Assembly (NCBI GenBank): GCA_027490995.1
Contig: JAIXWY010000003.1
Span: 496,001-560,000, forward strand
DNA: 64,000 bases
Source of the DNA: Opitutaceae bacterium
GTDB taxonomy: Bacteria > Verrucomicrobiota > Verrucomicrobiia > Opitutales > Opitutaceae
Direction of reading: 5' to 3'
The notes under the pieces are model-generated. The model made no database searches and had not been told where the DNA came from. It was given only the letters and a program-made list of their open reading frames with translations. Positions 16,520 through 26,593 of this stretch are shown here, piece by piece (the first letter of the stretch is position 1; each line of letters begins with the position of its first letter). A program made the translations under genes and the position numbers.

Positions 16520-17614
16520 ATGATTATTGGAGTCCCGAAAGAGATCAAGGACGGTGAGACGCGCGTGGCGATGACGCCGAGTCTGGCCCGCCATTGCGTC
16601 GCGCTGGGTGCCAACGTGCTGGTGGAGAAGGCGGCGGGGCTCTCCGCTGGCTTTCGTGATGAGGAGTACCGTCAGGCGGGCGCGCGCGTGCTGCCGAAGG
16701 CGGCGAGTGTCTGGGCCGCCGCGGATCTGATTCTCAAGGTCAAGGAGCCGCAGCCGCAAGAATACCGCCGGATGCGCAAGGGCCAGGCTCTCTTCACCTA
16801 TTTACATCTGGCGGCTGGCCGCGAACTCACGCAGGCGCTCCTGGACCGAAAAGTGCTCGGCGTCGCCTATGAAACGGTCGAGGCGCAGGATGGAACGTTT
16901 CCCCTGCTCAAGCCGATGTCGCAGATTGCGGGCAGGCTCTCGATCCAGATCGGCGCGTACTTCCTGCAGACGCAGAACGGCGGTTCGGGGGTATTGCTGG
17001 GCGGTATCCCGGGTACGGCGCCGGGTCACGTGGTGATCATCGGAGCGGGGAATTCCGGGGGGCATGCCTGTCGCATGGCGGTCGGCATGGGCGCGCGGGT
17101 GACCGTGCTGGACCGCGACACGAGGAAGCTTGAACTGATTGAAGAGGAGTATGGTGGTCGGGTGATCACGCTGTATTCAAATCGTGCCAACGTGGATGCG
17201 GCGGTGCGTGACGCTGACCTGCTGGTCGGCGCGGTCCTGATCCCCGCGGCGCGGGCGCCGGTGGTGGTGAGCCAGGCCGCCGTTGCCTCGATGCGTCCCG
17301 GCAGCGTGGTGGTCGACATTGCGGTGGACCAAGGCGGGTGCGTGGAGACGATTCGGCCGACCTCCCATCACGATCCGGTTTACCGCGAGTCGGGGGTGGT
17401 GCACTATGCGGTCCCGAATATGCCGGCGCTGGTGGGGCGCACCTCGACCATTGCGCTGACCCAGGCGACGGAGCCCTTTGTGCTGAAGTTCGCGCAGTTT
17501 GGCGTGCAGCGGGCATTGGAGGAGAACCGTGGCCTGGCCAAAGGGATCAACACCCGTGATGGCGTGGTGACGAACGCGGCGGTGGCAAAAGCGCTGGCTA
17601 TTGGCACGGGCTGA
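16520..17614 (+). CDS. ald: Alanine dehydrogenase
   Basis: A 364-residue NAD-dependent alanine dehydrogenase, which interconverts L-alanine with pyruvate and ammonia. The start MIIGVPKEIKDGE is the canonical N-terminus, fixing the ATG at 16520. Substrate and catalytic residues fall at family positions: Lys75 in LKVKEPQ and His96 in YLHLA. The NAD-binding glycine motif is GAGNSGG, followed by the acidic residue in VLDRDT. The C-terminal TSTIALTQATEPFVLKFA and NTRDGVVTN are also characteristic. The length is a few residues short of typical. It is monocistronic and divergent from the GNAT gene; the ATG follows a TTTCTCC tract, not a Shine-Dalgarno site. Confidence 0.94.
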   Translation: MIIGVPKEIKDGETRVAMTPSLARHCVALGANVLVEKAAGLSAGFRDEEYRQAGARVLPKAASVWAAADLILKVKEPQPQEYRRMRKGQALFTYLHLAAGRELTQALLDRKVLGVAYETVEAQDGTFPLLKPMSQIAGRLSIQIGAYFLQTQNGGSGVLLGGIPGTAPGHVVIIGAGNSGGHACRMAVGMGARVTVLDRDTRKLELIEEEYGGRVITLYSNRANVDAAVRDADLLVGAVLIPAARAPVVVSQAAVASMRPGSVVVDIAVDQGGCVETIRPTSHHDPVYRESGVVHYAVPNMPALVGRTSTIALTQATEPFVLKFAQFGVQRALEENRGLAKGINTRDGVVTNAAVAKALAIGTG

Positions 17615-17877
17615 ATGACGGTCGAATCGTGACCCCAAACGACCGAGCCGCCGGGGATACGACGATAGGCAGCGAGGCGGTCGGTGACGACCGGTTTGCC
17701 TGACGCACCAAACGTGGGACGCGCGCTGGCTTCGGTGAGATGCACCGTAAGCCGCAGTGACGGATCGACGGCAGAGACTGTTCCATTCCCACCATCGTCT
17801 GCGGGTGCGATGGCCCGCCGTCTTCGCATTCCTTGTGCGTGTGTGAACGGTGGCTTAGCGGGGCAGGCCCCGTAGAG

Positions 17878-20055
17878 TCACGTAGTCTGAAGCGCGCCCG
17901 CGCCGCGCGCCCGCGCCGCGGCCGATGCCATAAAGTAGGACTGAGCTGAGAACGGTTCGGTGCCCTTCGCTGCGTGGACCGGCAGGTATCCGCCGTGGGG
18001 ATGCAGTTGCCGCGCCTGGACGGTGTCCCGCAGGGCGGCGGCGAAGAGTTCGTCCTGCACCCAGCGCCGGAGTGCCTGGTCCTGGATGGGAAAGAGGACC
18101 TCGACGCGGCGGAAGAAGTTGCGCGACATCCAGTCGGCGCTGCCGGCGTAGATCAGCGGCTCGCCGCCGGCGTTCTCGAAGTAGAACGCCCGCGTGTGCT
18201 CGAGGAAGCGACCGACGATGCTGCGGACGCGGATGTGCTCGCTGAGTCCGCGCACGCCGGGGACGAGGCAGCAGATGCCGCGCACGATCAGATCGATCTG
18301 CACCCCGTGCCGGGAGGCCTCGTACAGATTGTCGATGGTCGTTTTGTCCACCAGCGAGTTCATCTGCGCGACGATCCGAGCGGGCCGTCCCGCCGCCCCA
18401 TTCGCGGCCTCGTGCGCGATCAGCTGATTGATGCGCTGGTGCAGATTGAACGGAGCCACCAGCAGGTGCTGGAACTCGGGCGCCCGCCCGAATCCGGTCA
18501 GAGAATTGAAGAGGTGTGCGACATCCGCGGTGATTTCTGGTCGGCTCGTGAAGAAACTCAGATCGGTGTAAAGGCGCGCGGTGCGCGGGTTGTAGTTGCC
18601 GGTCCCGAGATGCACGTAGCGGCGCATCGCGTCACCCTCGTGCCGCACCACCAGCGAGCACTTGCAGTGCGTCTTGTGGCCGACGAGGCCGTAGACCACA
18701 TGGACGCCCGCATCCTCCAGTTGGCGCGCCCACTGGATGTTGTTTGCCTCGTCGAACCGCGCCTTCAACTCCACGAGCGCGGTCACCTGCTTGCCGTTGC
18801 GCGAGGCCTCGATGAGCGCACGCACGATGGGTGAATCACCGCTCGTGCGGTAGAGGGTCTGCTTGATCGCGAAAACGGCGGGGTCGTGCGCCGCCTGCTC
18901 GATAAAGTCCACCACCGGCTGGAAGGAATCGTACGGATGGTGGAGCAGCACATCCTGGGCGCGCAGCGTCTCGAAGACGCGCTCGGGGCGCTGCAGCGGC
19001 GACACATTGACTGGAACGAAGGGCGGGAACTTCAGATCCGGCCGGTCGATCTCCGTCAGGCTGTTCAGCCGCAGCAGATTCAGCGGACCGGCGAGCCGGA
19101 AGACGTACTCGTGCGAAAGCCCCAGGTGGTCGCAGAGCGTGTTGAAGATCGGGTCCTCCACGCCCTCCTCGATCTCGAGCCGCACGGCGGACCCACGCCG
19201 CAGGTTGCGCAGTTCCTCTTCGATCTTCTTGAGCAGGTTCTCCGCTTCCTCCTCGTCGATGTAGAGATCGCTGTTGCGCGTGACCCGGAAGGCCCACGCG
19301 CCGTGGAGTCGGTAGCCCGGAAAGAACTCCCCGGCGCAGAGCTTGATGATCTCCGTGAGGAAGAGGTACCGTTCCGCTGACGCGTTGGCCGGCCCGAGCC
19401 GGACTAGCCGGGGAAGGATGCGCGGCACCGGCAGGATCGCCACCATGTGGTCGACCTCCGGCGTGTCCGGATGATCCAGCGAGACCACCACGTTGAGCGT
19501 CTTGTTGCCGAGTTGGGGAAACGGATGCGACTGGTCCAGCCCGAGTGGCGTCAGCACCGGCATCACCTGTTCGCGGAAATAGGTTTGCACCCAGACCCGT
19601 TCCTCCGGTGTGAGGGACTTCGCTGACTTGACCTCGATCCCCTCGGACGCGAGCGCGGGCATCAGGGACTCGCGCCAGCAGCGGTACTGGTCCTCGACCA
19701 GCGACGCGACAACCGAGTGGATTCGGCGGAGCTGCTCGCGTGGAGCCTGGCCATCGATGCTGGCCTCGGTGAGGCCGGACTCGACCTGCTGAATCAGACC
19801 GGCGACGCGGATCTCGAAAAACTCGTCGAGGTTCGACGAAACGATCGCGAGGAAACGCACCCGCTCTAGCAACGGGTGGTTAGGATTCTCGGCCTGCTCG
19901 AGGACCCGGCGATTGAAGGCGAGCCAAGAGAGCTCGCGGTTGAAATAGGCTGCCTTGGCCGGACGGACGAATGGCTCCACCGGGGCCGTGCGAACGTCGG
20001 GTTCGGTGACCCGTTCGACGGGGGGCGGGCGGCGTTTCCGGGAGGAGGCGCACAT
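17878..20055 (-). CDS. ppk1: Polyphosphate kinase 1
   Basis: A 725-residue PPK1, which transfers the gamma phosphate of ATP to inorganic polyphosphate. All four regions are recognisable: the N-domain start [14 protein letters not shown], the NLDEFF segment, and the two catalytic C-domains with the phospho-acceptor His in [11 protein letters not shown] (about residue 461) and [11 protein letters not shown] just after it, then [16 protein letters not shown] proline-rich leader of about 35 residues precedes the conserved start. It ends in an Ala-rich tail. No ppx is adjacent; htpG follows upstream on the same strand with 131 bp between them, so the two may be separately transcribed. Confidence 0.95.
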   Translation of the reverse strand: MCASSRKRRPPPVERVTEPDVRTAPVEPFVRPAKAAYFNRELSWLAFNRRVLEQAENPNHPLLERVRFLAIVSSNLDEFFEIRVAGLIQQVESGLTEASIDGQAPREQLRRIHSVVASLVEDQYRCWRESLMPALASEGIEVKSAKSLTPEERVWVQTYFREQVMPVLTPLGLDQSHPFPQLGNKTLNVVVSLDHPDTPEVDHMVAILPVPRILPRLVRLGPANASAERYLFLTEIIKLCAGEFFPGYRLHGAWAFRVTRNSDLYIDEEEAENLLKKIEEELRNLRRGSAVRLEIEEGVEDPIFNTLCDHLGLSHEYVFRLAGPLNLLRLNSLTEIDRPDLKFPPFVPVNVSPLQRPERVFETLRAQDVLLHHPYDSFQPVVDFIEQAAHDPAVFAIKQTLYRTSGDSPIVRALIEASRNGKQVTALVELKARFDEANNIQWARQLEDAGVHVVYGLVGHKTHCKCSLVVRHEGDAMRRYVHLGTGNYNPRTARLYTDLSFFTSRPEITADVAHLFNSLTGFGRAPEFQHLLVAPFNLHQRINQLIAHEAANGAAGRPARIVAQMNSLVDKTTIDNLYEASRHGVQIDLIVRGICCLVPGVRGLSEHIRVRSIVGRFLEHTRAFYFENAGGEPLIYAGSADWMSRNFFRRVEVLFPIQDQALRRWVQDELFAAALRDTVQARQLHPHGGYLPVHAAKGTEPFSAQSYFMASAAARARGAGALQTT

Positions 20056-20186
20056 GGGCGAGGAGGAGAACGCGGGGGACGCTAGCGGTGGAGGCGGACG
20101 GAACGAGGGGGAACCGACCGCGTCACCGAATTGTCACGCAACGACCGGCCCGCGCGTCCCTGCGCCGGGCCGGGCGCGGCGGCGGT

Positions 20187-22031
20187 TCAGGCCGTTTCGA
20201 GGAGCTTGTAGAGGCGGGCAACCATGCGGGTCGGATCCTCGAGCATCCCGGCGGCGATCAGGGCATTGTCGAGCAACTGCTCGCCGACGAGCGCGGCACG
20301 ATCGGGCGCGGAGTCGCGGAGCGCGTGGAGTCGGCGGACGACGGCGTGGCGCGGATTGATCTCGAGATTGACCTTCAGTGGCGCGTCGGCGCCCTCGCGG
20401 TTCATCGCTCGCATCATGCGGCGCATCTGCGGCGACATGAAGGCATCGGCATTGGTCGCGAGGGCGGGGGAGCCGACGAGACGGTCGCTGGCTTTTACCT
20501 CCTCGACGCGATCCGCCAGCGTGGTCTTGAGCCACTCTGTGAGCGCCTTGGTTTGCTCCTCGGTGAGCGTATCCTCGCCCGGCGGCTTCGGCAGATCGGA
20601 GAGCTTGAGGTCGCCGCGGTCGGCGGCCTGCAACTTCTTGCCGTCGAACTCGCGCACGTTGTTCATCACGTACTCGTCGACCGGCTCGTAGCAGAACAGC
20701 ACCTCCAAATTACGCGCCTTCAGGCCCTCCAGGTAGGGACCGTTCTCGATCGCCTCGCGATTGGGTCCGATCAGGTAATAGACATCCTTCTGTTCCGCGG
20801 ACATGCGGGACACGTAGTCGGCGAGCGACGTCGTCTTGCCCTTTTCGGTGAGGGACGACTCGAAGCGCAGGAGCTTCACGAGTTGATCCTTGTGGGTGAA
20901 GTCGAGGGCGGCGCCCTCCTTCAGGAAGATGCCGAACTGCGCGTAGAATTCCTGGTAGGCCTCGGCGCGGTTCTTCGCCTCCTCTTCGAGGAACTTGAGG
21001 AACCGCTTGGTGATGACCTTGTTCAGCTTTTCGATCAGCGCGCGGTCCTGCATCGTCTCGCGCGAGATGTTCAGCGGGAGGTCTTCGCTGTCGACGACCC
21101 CCTTGAGGAAGCGAAGCCACTCGGGCAGCAGGTCCTTCGGCTGGGCGTCGATCAAGACCTTGCGGCAGTAGAGAGCGACGCTGGGCTCCGTGCGGGAGAA
21201 ACCGAGCTTCTCGGTGTTCTCCTTCGGGACGAAGAGCAGTGCGTTGATCGTGAGCGGAGCATCGGCCGAGAAATGCAGCCGCAGGCGCGGCTCGTCGAAG
21301 GCGTGGGCCTGAAACTTATAGAACTCCGTGTACTCCTCCTCGGTGACCTCGGCCTTGTTGCGCAGCCAGACCGCTTGGACGGTGTTCACGCGCGTGCCAT
21401 TGAGAGTGATCGGGAACGACACGAACGCGCTGTAGCGCTCAAGGATTTCCTTCGCCTTCCACTCCTTGCTGTAGTCGCCGCAGTCATCCTTCAACTCGAT
21501 CACGATGCGCACGCCGCGGCGCTGGTCCGGGGCTTCCTCGACCGTATAGCTGCCGCTGCCGTCGCTCGTCCACACGTGGCCCGGCTCGGCGGTACGCCAC
21601 GAGCGGGCGTAGACCTTGACCGACTTGGCGACCATGAACGCGGAGTAGAAACCCACGCCGAATTGCCCGATGAGATTGGCGTTTTTCTGGCCGGCTTCGG
21701 AGAGCGACTTCAGGAATGCCTTCGATCCCGAGTGGGCGATCGTGCCCAGATTTTCGATCAGCTCGGCCCGGGTCATGCCGATGCCGGAGTCCTGGATCGT
21801 CAGCGTCTTGGCGGTCTCGTCCGTCGTGAGACTGATCTCGAGCTCGCTCGCCTCGTCGGCGATATCCTTTTCCGTGAGCTTCACGTGGCGGAGCTTCTCC
21901 AATGCGTCAGACGCGTTGGACACCAGCTCGCGGACGAAGATCTCCTTCTCCGTGTAGAGTGAGTGGATGACGATATCGAGCAGCTGCTTGATCTCGGCTT
22001 GGAATTCGAAGGTTTGCGGAGCGTGCGACAT
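20187..22031 (-). CDS. htpG: Molecular chaperone HtpG (Hsp90 family)
   Basis: A 614-residue Hsp90 homologue. The N-terminal ATPase domain has FQAEIKQLLDIVIHSLY, ELVSNASDALEKLR, the DSGIGMT motif and the GTIAHSGSKAF lid region, followed by GQFGVGFYSAFM. The middle domain contains the catalytic-loop region with SRETMQ, and the C-terminal dimerisation domain ends near LEINPRHAVVRRL. There is no MEEVD tail, as expected in bacteria. The protein acts in the cytosol in protein folding under stress. The ATG at 22031 begins directly at the conserved fold. It precedes ppk1 on the same strand. Confidence 0.96.
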   Translation of the reverse strand: MSHAPQTFEFQAEIKQLLDIVIHSLYTEKEIFVRELVSNASDALEKLRHVKLTEKDIADEASELEISLTTDETAKTLTIQDSGIGMTRAELIENLGTIAHSGSKAFLKSLSEAGQKNANLIGQFGVGFYSAFMVAKSVKVYARSWRTAEPGHVWTSDGSGSYTVEEAPDQRRGVRIVIELKDDCGDYSKEWKAKEILERYSAFVSFPITLNGTRVNTVQAVWLRNKAEVTEEEYTEFYKFQAHAFDEPRLRLHFSADAPLTINALLFVPKENTEKLGFSRTEPSVALYCRKVLIDAQPKDLLPEWLRFLKGVVDSEDLPLNISRETMQDRALIEKLNKVITKRFLKFLEEEAKNRAEAYQEFYAQFGIFLKEGAALDFTHKDQLVKLLRFESSLTEKGKTTSLADYVSRMSAEQKDVYYLIGPNREAIENGPYLEGLKARNLEVLFCYEPVDEYVMNNVREFDGKKLQAADRGDLKLSDLPKPPGEDTLTEEQTKALTEWLKTTLADRVEEVKASDRLVGSPALATNADAFMSPQMRRMMRAMNREGADAPLKVNLEINPRHAVVRRLHALRDSAPDRAALVGEQLLDNALIAAGMLEDPTRMVARLYKLLETA

Positions 22032-22200
22032 AAGGATCGTGGCTGGCAGTGCCAGCGGAGCCCGCTAGTTTAGCCGGGCGGGTGAAAAATCAAGTGATGA
22101 CGGCGACCAATGACGCAGCCAAAGAATGGCTTTGCTTGGGTTAGAATGCTGCAGGGTAACGGCTTACGACCGCTTCGGCACGTTTTGGAGGCCTGCTTAC

Positions 22201-22238
22201 GACCGCGGATTGAACCGGGTTCTCCTGCCTCCGCGGTC
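22201..22238 (-). terminator. Inverted repeat overlapping the end of the MetS-like gene
   Basis: GACCGCGGA (22201-22209) and TCCGCGGTC (22230-22238) form a perfect 9-bp stem with a 20-nt loop, positioned exactly at the stop of the leftward transporter operon. There is no T-tract after it, so terminator activity is a guess. A direct repeat of GCTTACGACCGC also occurs just beyond, near 22163 and 22195. Confidence 0.4.
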
Positions 22239-22393
22239 TAGCGGGCGTCGGTTTCGTCGGTCTCGATTGGCTCGATGTGGGCGAGGGCATGGTCCTTGGG
22301 TGGACCGCGCAGCACGCGGACAAGGCAGTAGACGAAGAGGACGGTGACGAAACCGACTGAGAGGATGAGATTGATCCAGCCGCCGAAGGTCAT
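22238..22393 (-). CDS. Small transporter subunit, MetS-like (51 residues)
   Basis: A 51-residue single-span membrane protein. It begins MTFGGWINLILSVGF, has one hydrophobic helix at about residues 7-27, a basic patch (RVLRG), and an acidic, hydrophilic tail ending TDETDAR. Its start lies 3 bp after the stop of the NSS-family transporter on the same strand. This is the usual position and size of the MetS/NSS small subunit, known from the MetPS sodium-coupled methionine/alanine transporter, where the small partner is needed for activity. The position, topology and length support the call; family membership was not tested by search. Confidence 0.72.
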   Translation of the reverse strand: MTFGGWINLILSVGFVTVLFVYCLVRVLRGPPKDHALAHIEPIETDETDAR

Positions 22394-22396
22394 GGC

Positions 22397-24007
22397 TTAG
22401 GTGTGCCGGTTGCGGCGCGCCGCGCGGGCGGCGTTCCAGCGGTTGCCGGCGAGGTGGGTGAGAATGAGGGCGAACAGCGTGGTGATGGCGATGAAACCGA
22501 CAGTAAGGCGGGCCACTGGGCTGGGGTTGGCGCCGATCAGGTCGGTGATGTAGCCGCTCGGCTGGAAAGTCGGGGCGGAGAAGGAAAAGTTCCAGCCGGC
22601 GACGTTGCGCAGCAGCCACATCACGAAGATGCCGATCAGGAAGAGGGGCGTGATGTACTTCAGAACGAAGCGATAGAAGCTTGGTGCGCGCATCTCTGCG
22701 CCCTCGTGCATGAGCCGCCAGCCCTCGTTTACGCCGATCCGCCAGCCGAAGATGATCACGAGGATGGTCGCCTGTACGAACAGCATCAGCGTCCCCACCC
22801 AGAAATCGATGGTGTCCATCGCCTTTAGATCCTTGGAGAAGTACCAGACAAACAGCGTGCCGATGGCGGTGATCAGCCCGAGCAGGGCGACCGATGCCTT
22901 GCGACCAAGGCCGAGTCCCTCCTCAAGGAAGGCGATGCCCGGTTGAAGCATGGACAGCGAACTCGTGATGGCGGCAAGGAACAGCAGGACGAAGAAGATC
23001 ACGGCAAATATCTGCCCCCCCGGCATGCGGACGAACACCTCGGGCAAGACGTTGAATCCGAGAGCGAACGTGCCCTGACCGGCGATCCCGGCGGCGCCGA
23101 GGAAGATGAACGCTGCGGGTACCGTGATAAGTCCGCCGAGGCCCACCTCGCAGAACTCGTTGGCCGCCGATGCCGTGAGGCCCGAGAGCACCACGTCGTC
23201 GCGCCGCCGCAGGTAGCTCGCGTAGGTGATGATGACCCCGAAGCCGACTGAGAGGGAGAAGAAGATTTGTCCGGCGGCCGCGAGCCAGAGCTCGGGATTG
23301 CGGAGCCCCGCAAGCACGTTGCCCGGGTTCCACAGGTAGCCGAGGCCGTTCAGGACTGTCTGGTCGGGCTTCGCCGGATCCGGCGTACCGAGGGTGAGGA
23401 CGCGCCCGAGGATGATCAGCGCGATCAAGATCAAGGCGGGCATCGCATAGGTGCAGACCTTTTCGATGCCCTTGGAGATGCCGCGGTAGATGAAGACGAA
23501 GTTCAGGATGAACACGATGATCAGGAAGATCCCGACATCGCTCGTGCTGAACTTCAGCGCCGCGCCGTCCTCGTTTACGCCGGTGAAGGACGCGAAGAAC
23601 TGGCGGAAATCTAAGCCGGGTTCATGCAGACGGCCGGTCAGTGCGTTGACCGCATAGCCCAAGCACCAGGCCTCCACGTACACATAGTACATGTAGATCA
23701 CCACTGGAGTAAAAAAACCGATCACGCCCAGGTGCCGCGCCCACGGGCGGTCGAGCAGCGCGTGGAAGATACCCGGCGTGGAGTGAAACCCGCGCCGGCC
23801 ACCTTCGCGCCCGAGCGTCCATTCCACCCAGCAGAGCGGCAGGCCGATGACGAGCAGCGAGACGAAGTAGGCGACCATGAAGGCCCCGCCGCCGTATTGC
23901 GCAGCAAGGCCGGGGAACCGGAGGAAGTTCCCGAGACCGACCGCTGAGCCCGCGACGGCGAGAATCACCCCGAGGCGAGAGGACCAGGCTTCTTGCGCTT
24001 GCGCCAT
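22397..24007 (-). CDS. Sodium-dependent transporter, neurotransmitter:sodium symporter (NSS/SNF) family
   Basis: A 536-residue integral membrane protein with about 12 helices. The N-terminus WSSRLGVILAVAGSAVGLGN carries the unwound TM1 sodium and substrate site of the LeuT fold, followed by FLRFPGLAAQYGGGAF. The family usually imports amino acids with sodium. The adjacent MetS-like subunit and the larger-than-LeuT size suggest a MetP-type transporter of hydrophobic amino acids; substrate is inferred. A nearby Liv system handles related substrates. The ATG at 24007 gives a short cytosolic leader before TM1. Confidence 0.93.
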   Translation of the reverse strand: MAQAQEAWSSRLGVILAVAGSAVGLGNFLRFPGLAAQYGGGAFMVAYFVSLLVIGLPLCWVEWTLGREGGRRGFHSTPGIFHALLDRPWARHLGVIGFFTPVVIYMYYVYVEAWCLGYAVNALTGRLHEPGLDFRQFFASFTGVNEDGAALKFSTSDVGIFLIIVFILNFVFIYRGISKGIEKVCTYAMPALILIALIILGRVLTLGTPDPAKPDQTVLNGLGYLWNPGNVLAGLRNPELWLAAAGQIFFSLSVGFGVIITYASYLRRRDDVVLSGLTASAANEFCEVGLGGLITVPAAFIFLGAAGIAGQGTFALGFNVLPEVFVRMPGGQIFAVIFFVLLFLAAITSSLSMLQPGIAFLEEGLGLGRKASVALLGLITAIGTLFVWYFSKDLKAMDTIDFWVGTLMLFVQATILVIIFGWRIGVNEGWRLMHEGAEMRAPSFYRFVLKYITPLFLIGIFVMWLLRNVAGWNFSFSAPTFQPSGYITDLIGANPSPVARLTVGFIAITTLFALILTHLAGNRWNAARAARRNRHT

Positions 24008-24100
24008 GCGCGGAGCACAAGCCAGACGGATCGCGGCGGCAACGGTTAATTCCCCTCCCGCACGCCGGGAGGCGGCCTCGCCGCCGGGCTCGGGAACTGC

Positions 24101-24820
24101 CTAGGTGACCGGACCGCCCCCGAGGTACGTGGCCCGCAGCTGCGGATCGTCGCGGAGTTCGGCGCTCGGGCCCTGCATGACCACGCGCCCAGTCTCGAGC
24201 ACGTAGGCCTGCGAGGAGACCTCAAGGGCCAGGTTCGCGTTTTGCTCGACCAGTAGGATCGTGATTCCCTGGGAGCGGTTGATCTCCACGATCTTTTCGA
24301 AGATCGTCGCAATCAGGCGCGGGGCGATGCCGAGCGACGGCTCGTCGAGCATGAGAAACGTCGGGTCTCCCATCAGGGCGCGGCCGATCGCCAGCATCTG
24401 CTGTTCACCACCGGAGAGGGTGCCGGCGGTTTGGCGAAGCCGTTCCTTGAGGCGCGGAAACACACCGAACACGAACTCCCGGTTGCGCGCGATCCGCTCG
24501 CGGTCCCGCAGGAGGTAGGCGCCCATCGAAAGATTTTCGTCGACCGACAGATTGGCGAACACCATGCGCCCTTCCGGCACGTGACAAAGGCCGCGCGCGA
24601 CGATGGTGTGTGCGGGTAGGGTGGTGATCGATTCGCCGCGGAACAAAATGGAGCCGCTGCGCGGGCGCAGCAGCCCGGAGATCGTCCGCAGGGTGGTCGT
24701 TTTGCCCGCGCCGTTGCCTCCGATCAGCGTCACGATCGCCCCCTGCGGAATCGTGAAGGAAACGCCCGACAGTGCATTGATTGCACCGTAGGAAACGTGG
24801 AGATCGGAGACGGTCAGCAT
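24101..24820 (-). CDS. livF: Branched-chain amino acid ABC transporter ATP-binding protein LivF
   Basis: A 239-residue ABC ATPase. It has Walker A GGNGAGKTT, signature LSGGEQQMLAIGRAL, Walker B FLMLDEPSLG and the H-loop region in LLVEQN. The Q-loop region contains CHVPEGRMVF, characteristic of LivF rather than LivG. It is the last gene in the leftward liv operon, 25 bp after livG, and pairs with LivG to energise uptake of leucine, isoleucine and valine or related amino acids. Confidence 0.95.
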   Translation of the reverse strand: MLTVSDLHVSYGAINALSGVSFTIPQGAIVTLIGGNGAGKTTTLRTISGLLRPRSGSILFRGESITTLPAHTIVARGLCHVPEGRMVFANLSVDENLSMGAYLLRDRERIARNREFVFGVFPRLKERLRQTAGTLSGGEQQMLAIGRALMGDPTFLMLDEPSLGIAPRLIATIFEKIVEINRSQGITILLVEQNANLALEVSSQAYVLETGRVVMQGPSAELRDDPQLRATYLGGGPVT

Positions 24821-24845
24821 GGCGGGGCGCGTCGTCGTTACAGGC

Positions 24846-25649
24846 TCAGTGGTGGGCGCGTCGCGTCGTATGGTCCTCGCCCAGGTAGGCCTCGATGACC
24901 TTCGGATCTCGCTGGATGTCGGCGGGCGATCCTTCGGCGATCTTGATCCCGTAATCGAGCACCACGATGCGCTGGCAGACGCCCATCACGACCTTCATCG
25001 AGTGTTCGACGAGCAGGATCGTGAGATCGAACTGGCGGTGGATCTGTTGGATGAGGCGTACCAACTCGAGCTTCTCCGCCGGGTTCATACCCGCGGCCGG
25101 TTCATCGAGGAGAAGGAGCTTCGGCTGTGTGGCGAGTCCGCGCACGATCTCCAGGCGCCGCTGTTCGCCGTAGGGCAGGCTGCGCGCGGGAGCGTCGCGG
25201 AACCGACCGAGATTGAAGATCTCCAGCAATTCCTCCGCCCGCCGCGTGATCGCTGCCTCATCCGCCTGAAAACGCCCCAGTCGCACGAGCGCGTGCCACG
25301 GCGCCGTGGCCCGCTGGCGGTTGCACGCCGCGCGCACGTTATCGAGCACGCTCAGGCTACCGAAGAGACGGATGTTTTGGAAGGTCCGCGCGATCCCGCG
25401 GCCGACGATCGCGTTGACGCGCAGCCCGGCCAGTGTTTCCCCAGCGAAGACCACGTTTCCTTCGCTCGGCTGGTAGACTCCGGTGATCAGGTTGAAGACC
25501 GTGGTCTTGCCCGCGCCGTTCGGACCGATGAGGCCGACGAGCTCGCCGCGGCGCAGGGTCAGGTCCACCGCGTTGACCGCCGTCAGCCCGCCGAAGCGCA
25601 GCGTCACGCGCTCCAACTGCAGAAGGGTCTCTCCCGCCGCCGCGTTCAT
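24846..25649 (-). CDS. livG: Branched-chain amino acid ABC transporter ATP-binding protein LivG
   Basis: A 267-residue ABC ATPase with Walker A GPNGAGKTT, the LivG-typical RGIARTFQNIRLF after the Q-loop, signature SLPYGEQRRLEI, Walker B LLLLDEPAAGMNP, and H-loop LLVEHSM. The ATG at 25649 overlaps the livM stop by 4 bp (ATGA), so translation is probably coupled. A much longer frame reading into livM in another frame exists but is a shadow. It is the heterodimer partner of LivF on the cytosolic face. Confidence 0.95.
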   Translation of the reverse strand: MNAAAGETLLQLERVTLRFGGLTAVNAVDLTLRRGELVGLIGPNGAGKTTVFNLITGVYQPSEGNVVFAGETLAGLRVNAIVGRGIARTFQNIRLFGSLSVLDNVRAACNRQRATAPWHALVRLGRFQADEAAITRRAEELLEIFNLGRFRDAPARSLPYGEQRRLEIVRGLATQPKLLLLDEPAAGMNPAEKLELVRLIQQIHRQFDLTILLVEHSMKVVMGVCQRIVVLDYGIKIAEGSPADIQRDPKVIEAYLGEDHTTRRAHH

Positions 25650-26587
25650 GGCTGGCCTCCCTTCTTGGACCACTGGAAGAGTCCCTGCGGCCGCACCAGC
25701 ATCAGCACGATCAGCAGCAGTGAGTAGAGGATCATCCGGTACTCCGCCACCGGGCGAAGGATCTCCGGGAGCAGGGTGAGGAGAATGGCTGCGCCGATCA
25801 CGCCGGCGGTCCGTCCCATCCCGCCGAGGATCACCATCACCACGATCTCGATCGAGCGCGTGAAGTCGAAGCCCCGCGGGTCGATCGCGAGCTTGAAGTG
25901 CGCAAAGAGCCCGCCGGCGACCCCGGCGAAGAAAGCACCGGTGACGAACGCGACGATCTTGTAGCGCGTCGTGTCCAGCCCGACGGCTTCGGCGGCGATC
26001 TCGTCGTCGCGGGTGGCGAGGAAGCCCCGGCCGTACGTCGAGTTGACGAGGCAGGCTACGGTGTACACCGCGAGTGCGGCACCGCCATAGACCCAAGCGA
26101 AGGTTGTGTAGGCCGGCATTCCGATCAGTCCCAGTGCGCCGCCGAGGACTTCGACGTTCTGGAAGACCACGCGGATGATTTCGCCGAAGCCGAGCGTAAC
26201 CAACGCCAAGTAATCACCCTTGAGGCGGAGCGAAGGCAGACCGATGAGCAGGCCGGCAAAGGCGGCGCAGGCCCCGCCGAATGCGAGCGCGGCCGCAAAG
26301 AGCAGCCCCTGGGTCAGGGCGTTGCCGCCTTCCTCCCCGAGCAGTGCGGGTCCGAGGAACAGCGTGACGGTCGAGGACAGGTACGCGCCAACGGCCATGA
26401 ATCCCGCGTGTCCGAGCGAGAACTGACCGGTGTGCCCGTTGACCAGGTTGAGCGAGACCGCGAGGATGATCGCGATGCCGACGCCCATGGACACGTCGAG
26501 AAGGTAGGGATCGAGCTGGCCGGAGATCGCCGAGACTCCGATGCTGGCCGCGAGCGCGGCGAGGAAGTACAGCAGGGGGCGCGGCAT
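25646..26587 (-). CDS. livM: Branched-chain amino acid ABC transporter permease LivM
   Basis: A 313-residue permease with about nine hydrophobic helices. The family motif NLVNGHTGQFSLGHAGFMAVGAY is split across the early helices, and LPSLRLKGDYLALVTLGFGEI gives the cytosolic EAA-like coupling segment typical of LivM. Near the C-terminus FTRSIEIVVMVILGGMGR is also characteristic. It sits between livH (6 bp upstream) and livG (4 bp overlap) in the leftward operon. Confidence 0.95.
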   Translation of the reverse strand: MPRPLLYFLAALAASIGVSAISGQLDPYLLDVSMGVGIAIILAVSLNLVNGHTGQFSLGHAGFMAVGAYLSSTVTLFLGPALLGEEGGNALTQGLLFAAALAFGGACAAFAGLLIGLPSLRLKGDYLALVTLGFGEIIRVVFQNVEVLGGALGLIGMPAYTTFAWVYGGAALAVYTVACLVNSTYGRGFLATRDDEIAAEAVGLDTTRYKIVAFVTGAFFAGVAGGLFAHFKLAIDPRGFDFTRSIEIVVMVILGGMGRTAGVIGAAILLTLLPEILRPVAEYRMILYSLLLIVLMLVRPQGLFQWSKKGGQP

Positions 26588-26593
26588 GCGGGA

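Noticed and set aside
20088..21962. 624-codon open frame on the plus strand opposite htpG
   Set aside because: It is the antisense shadow of htpG in high-GC DNA; the minus-strand protein has all Hsp90 motifs and the plus frame has none.
25650..26096. Upstream extension of the livG frame
   Set aside because: It lies inside livM in another frame; LivG begins normally at 25649 with an ATGA overlap.
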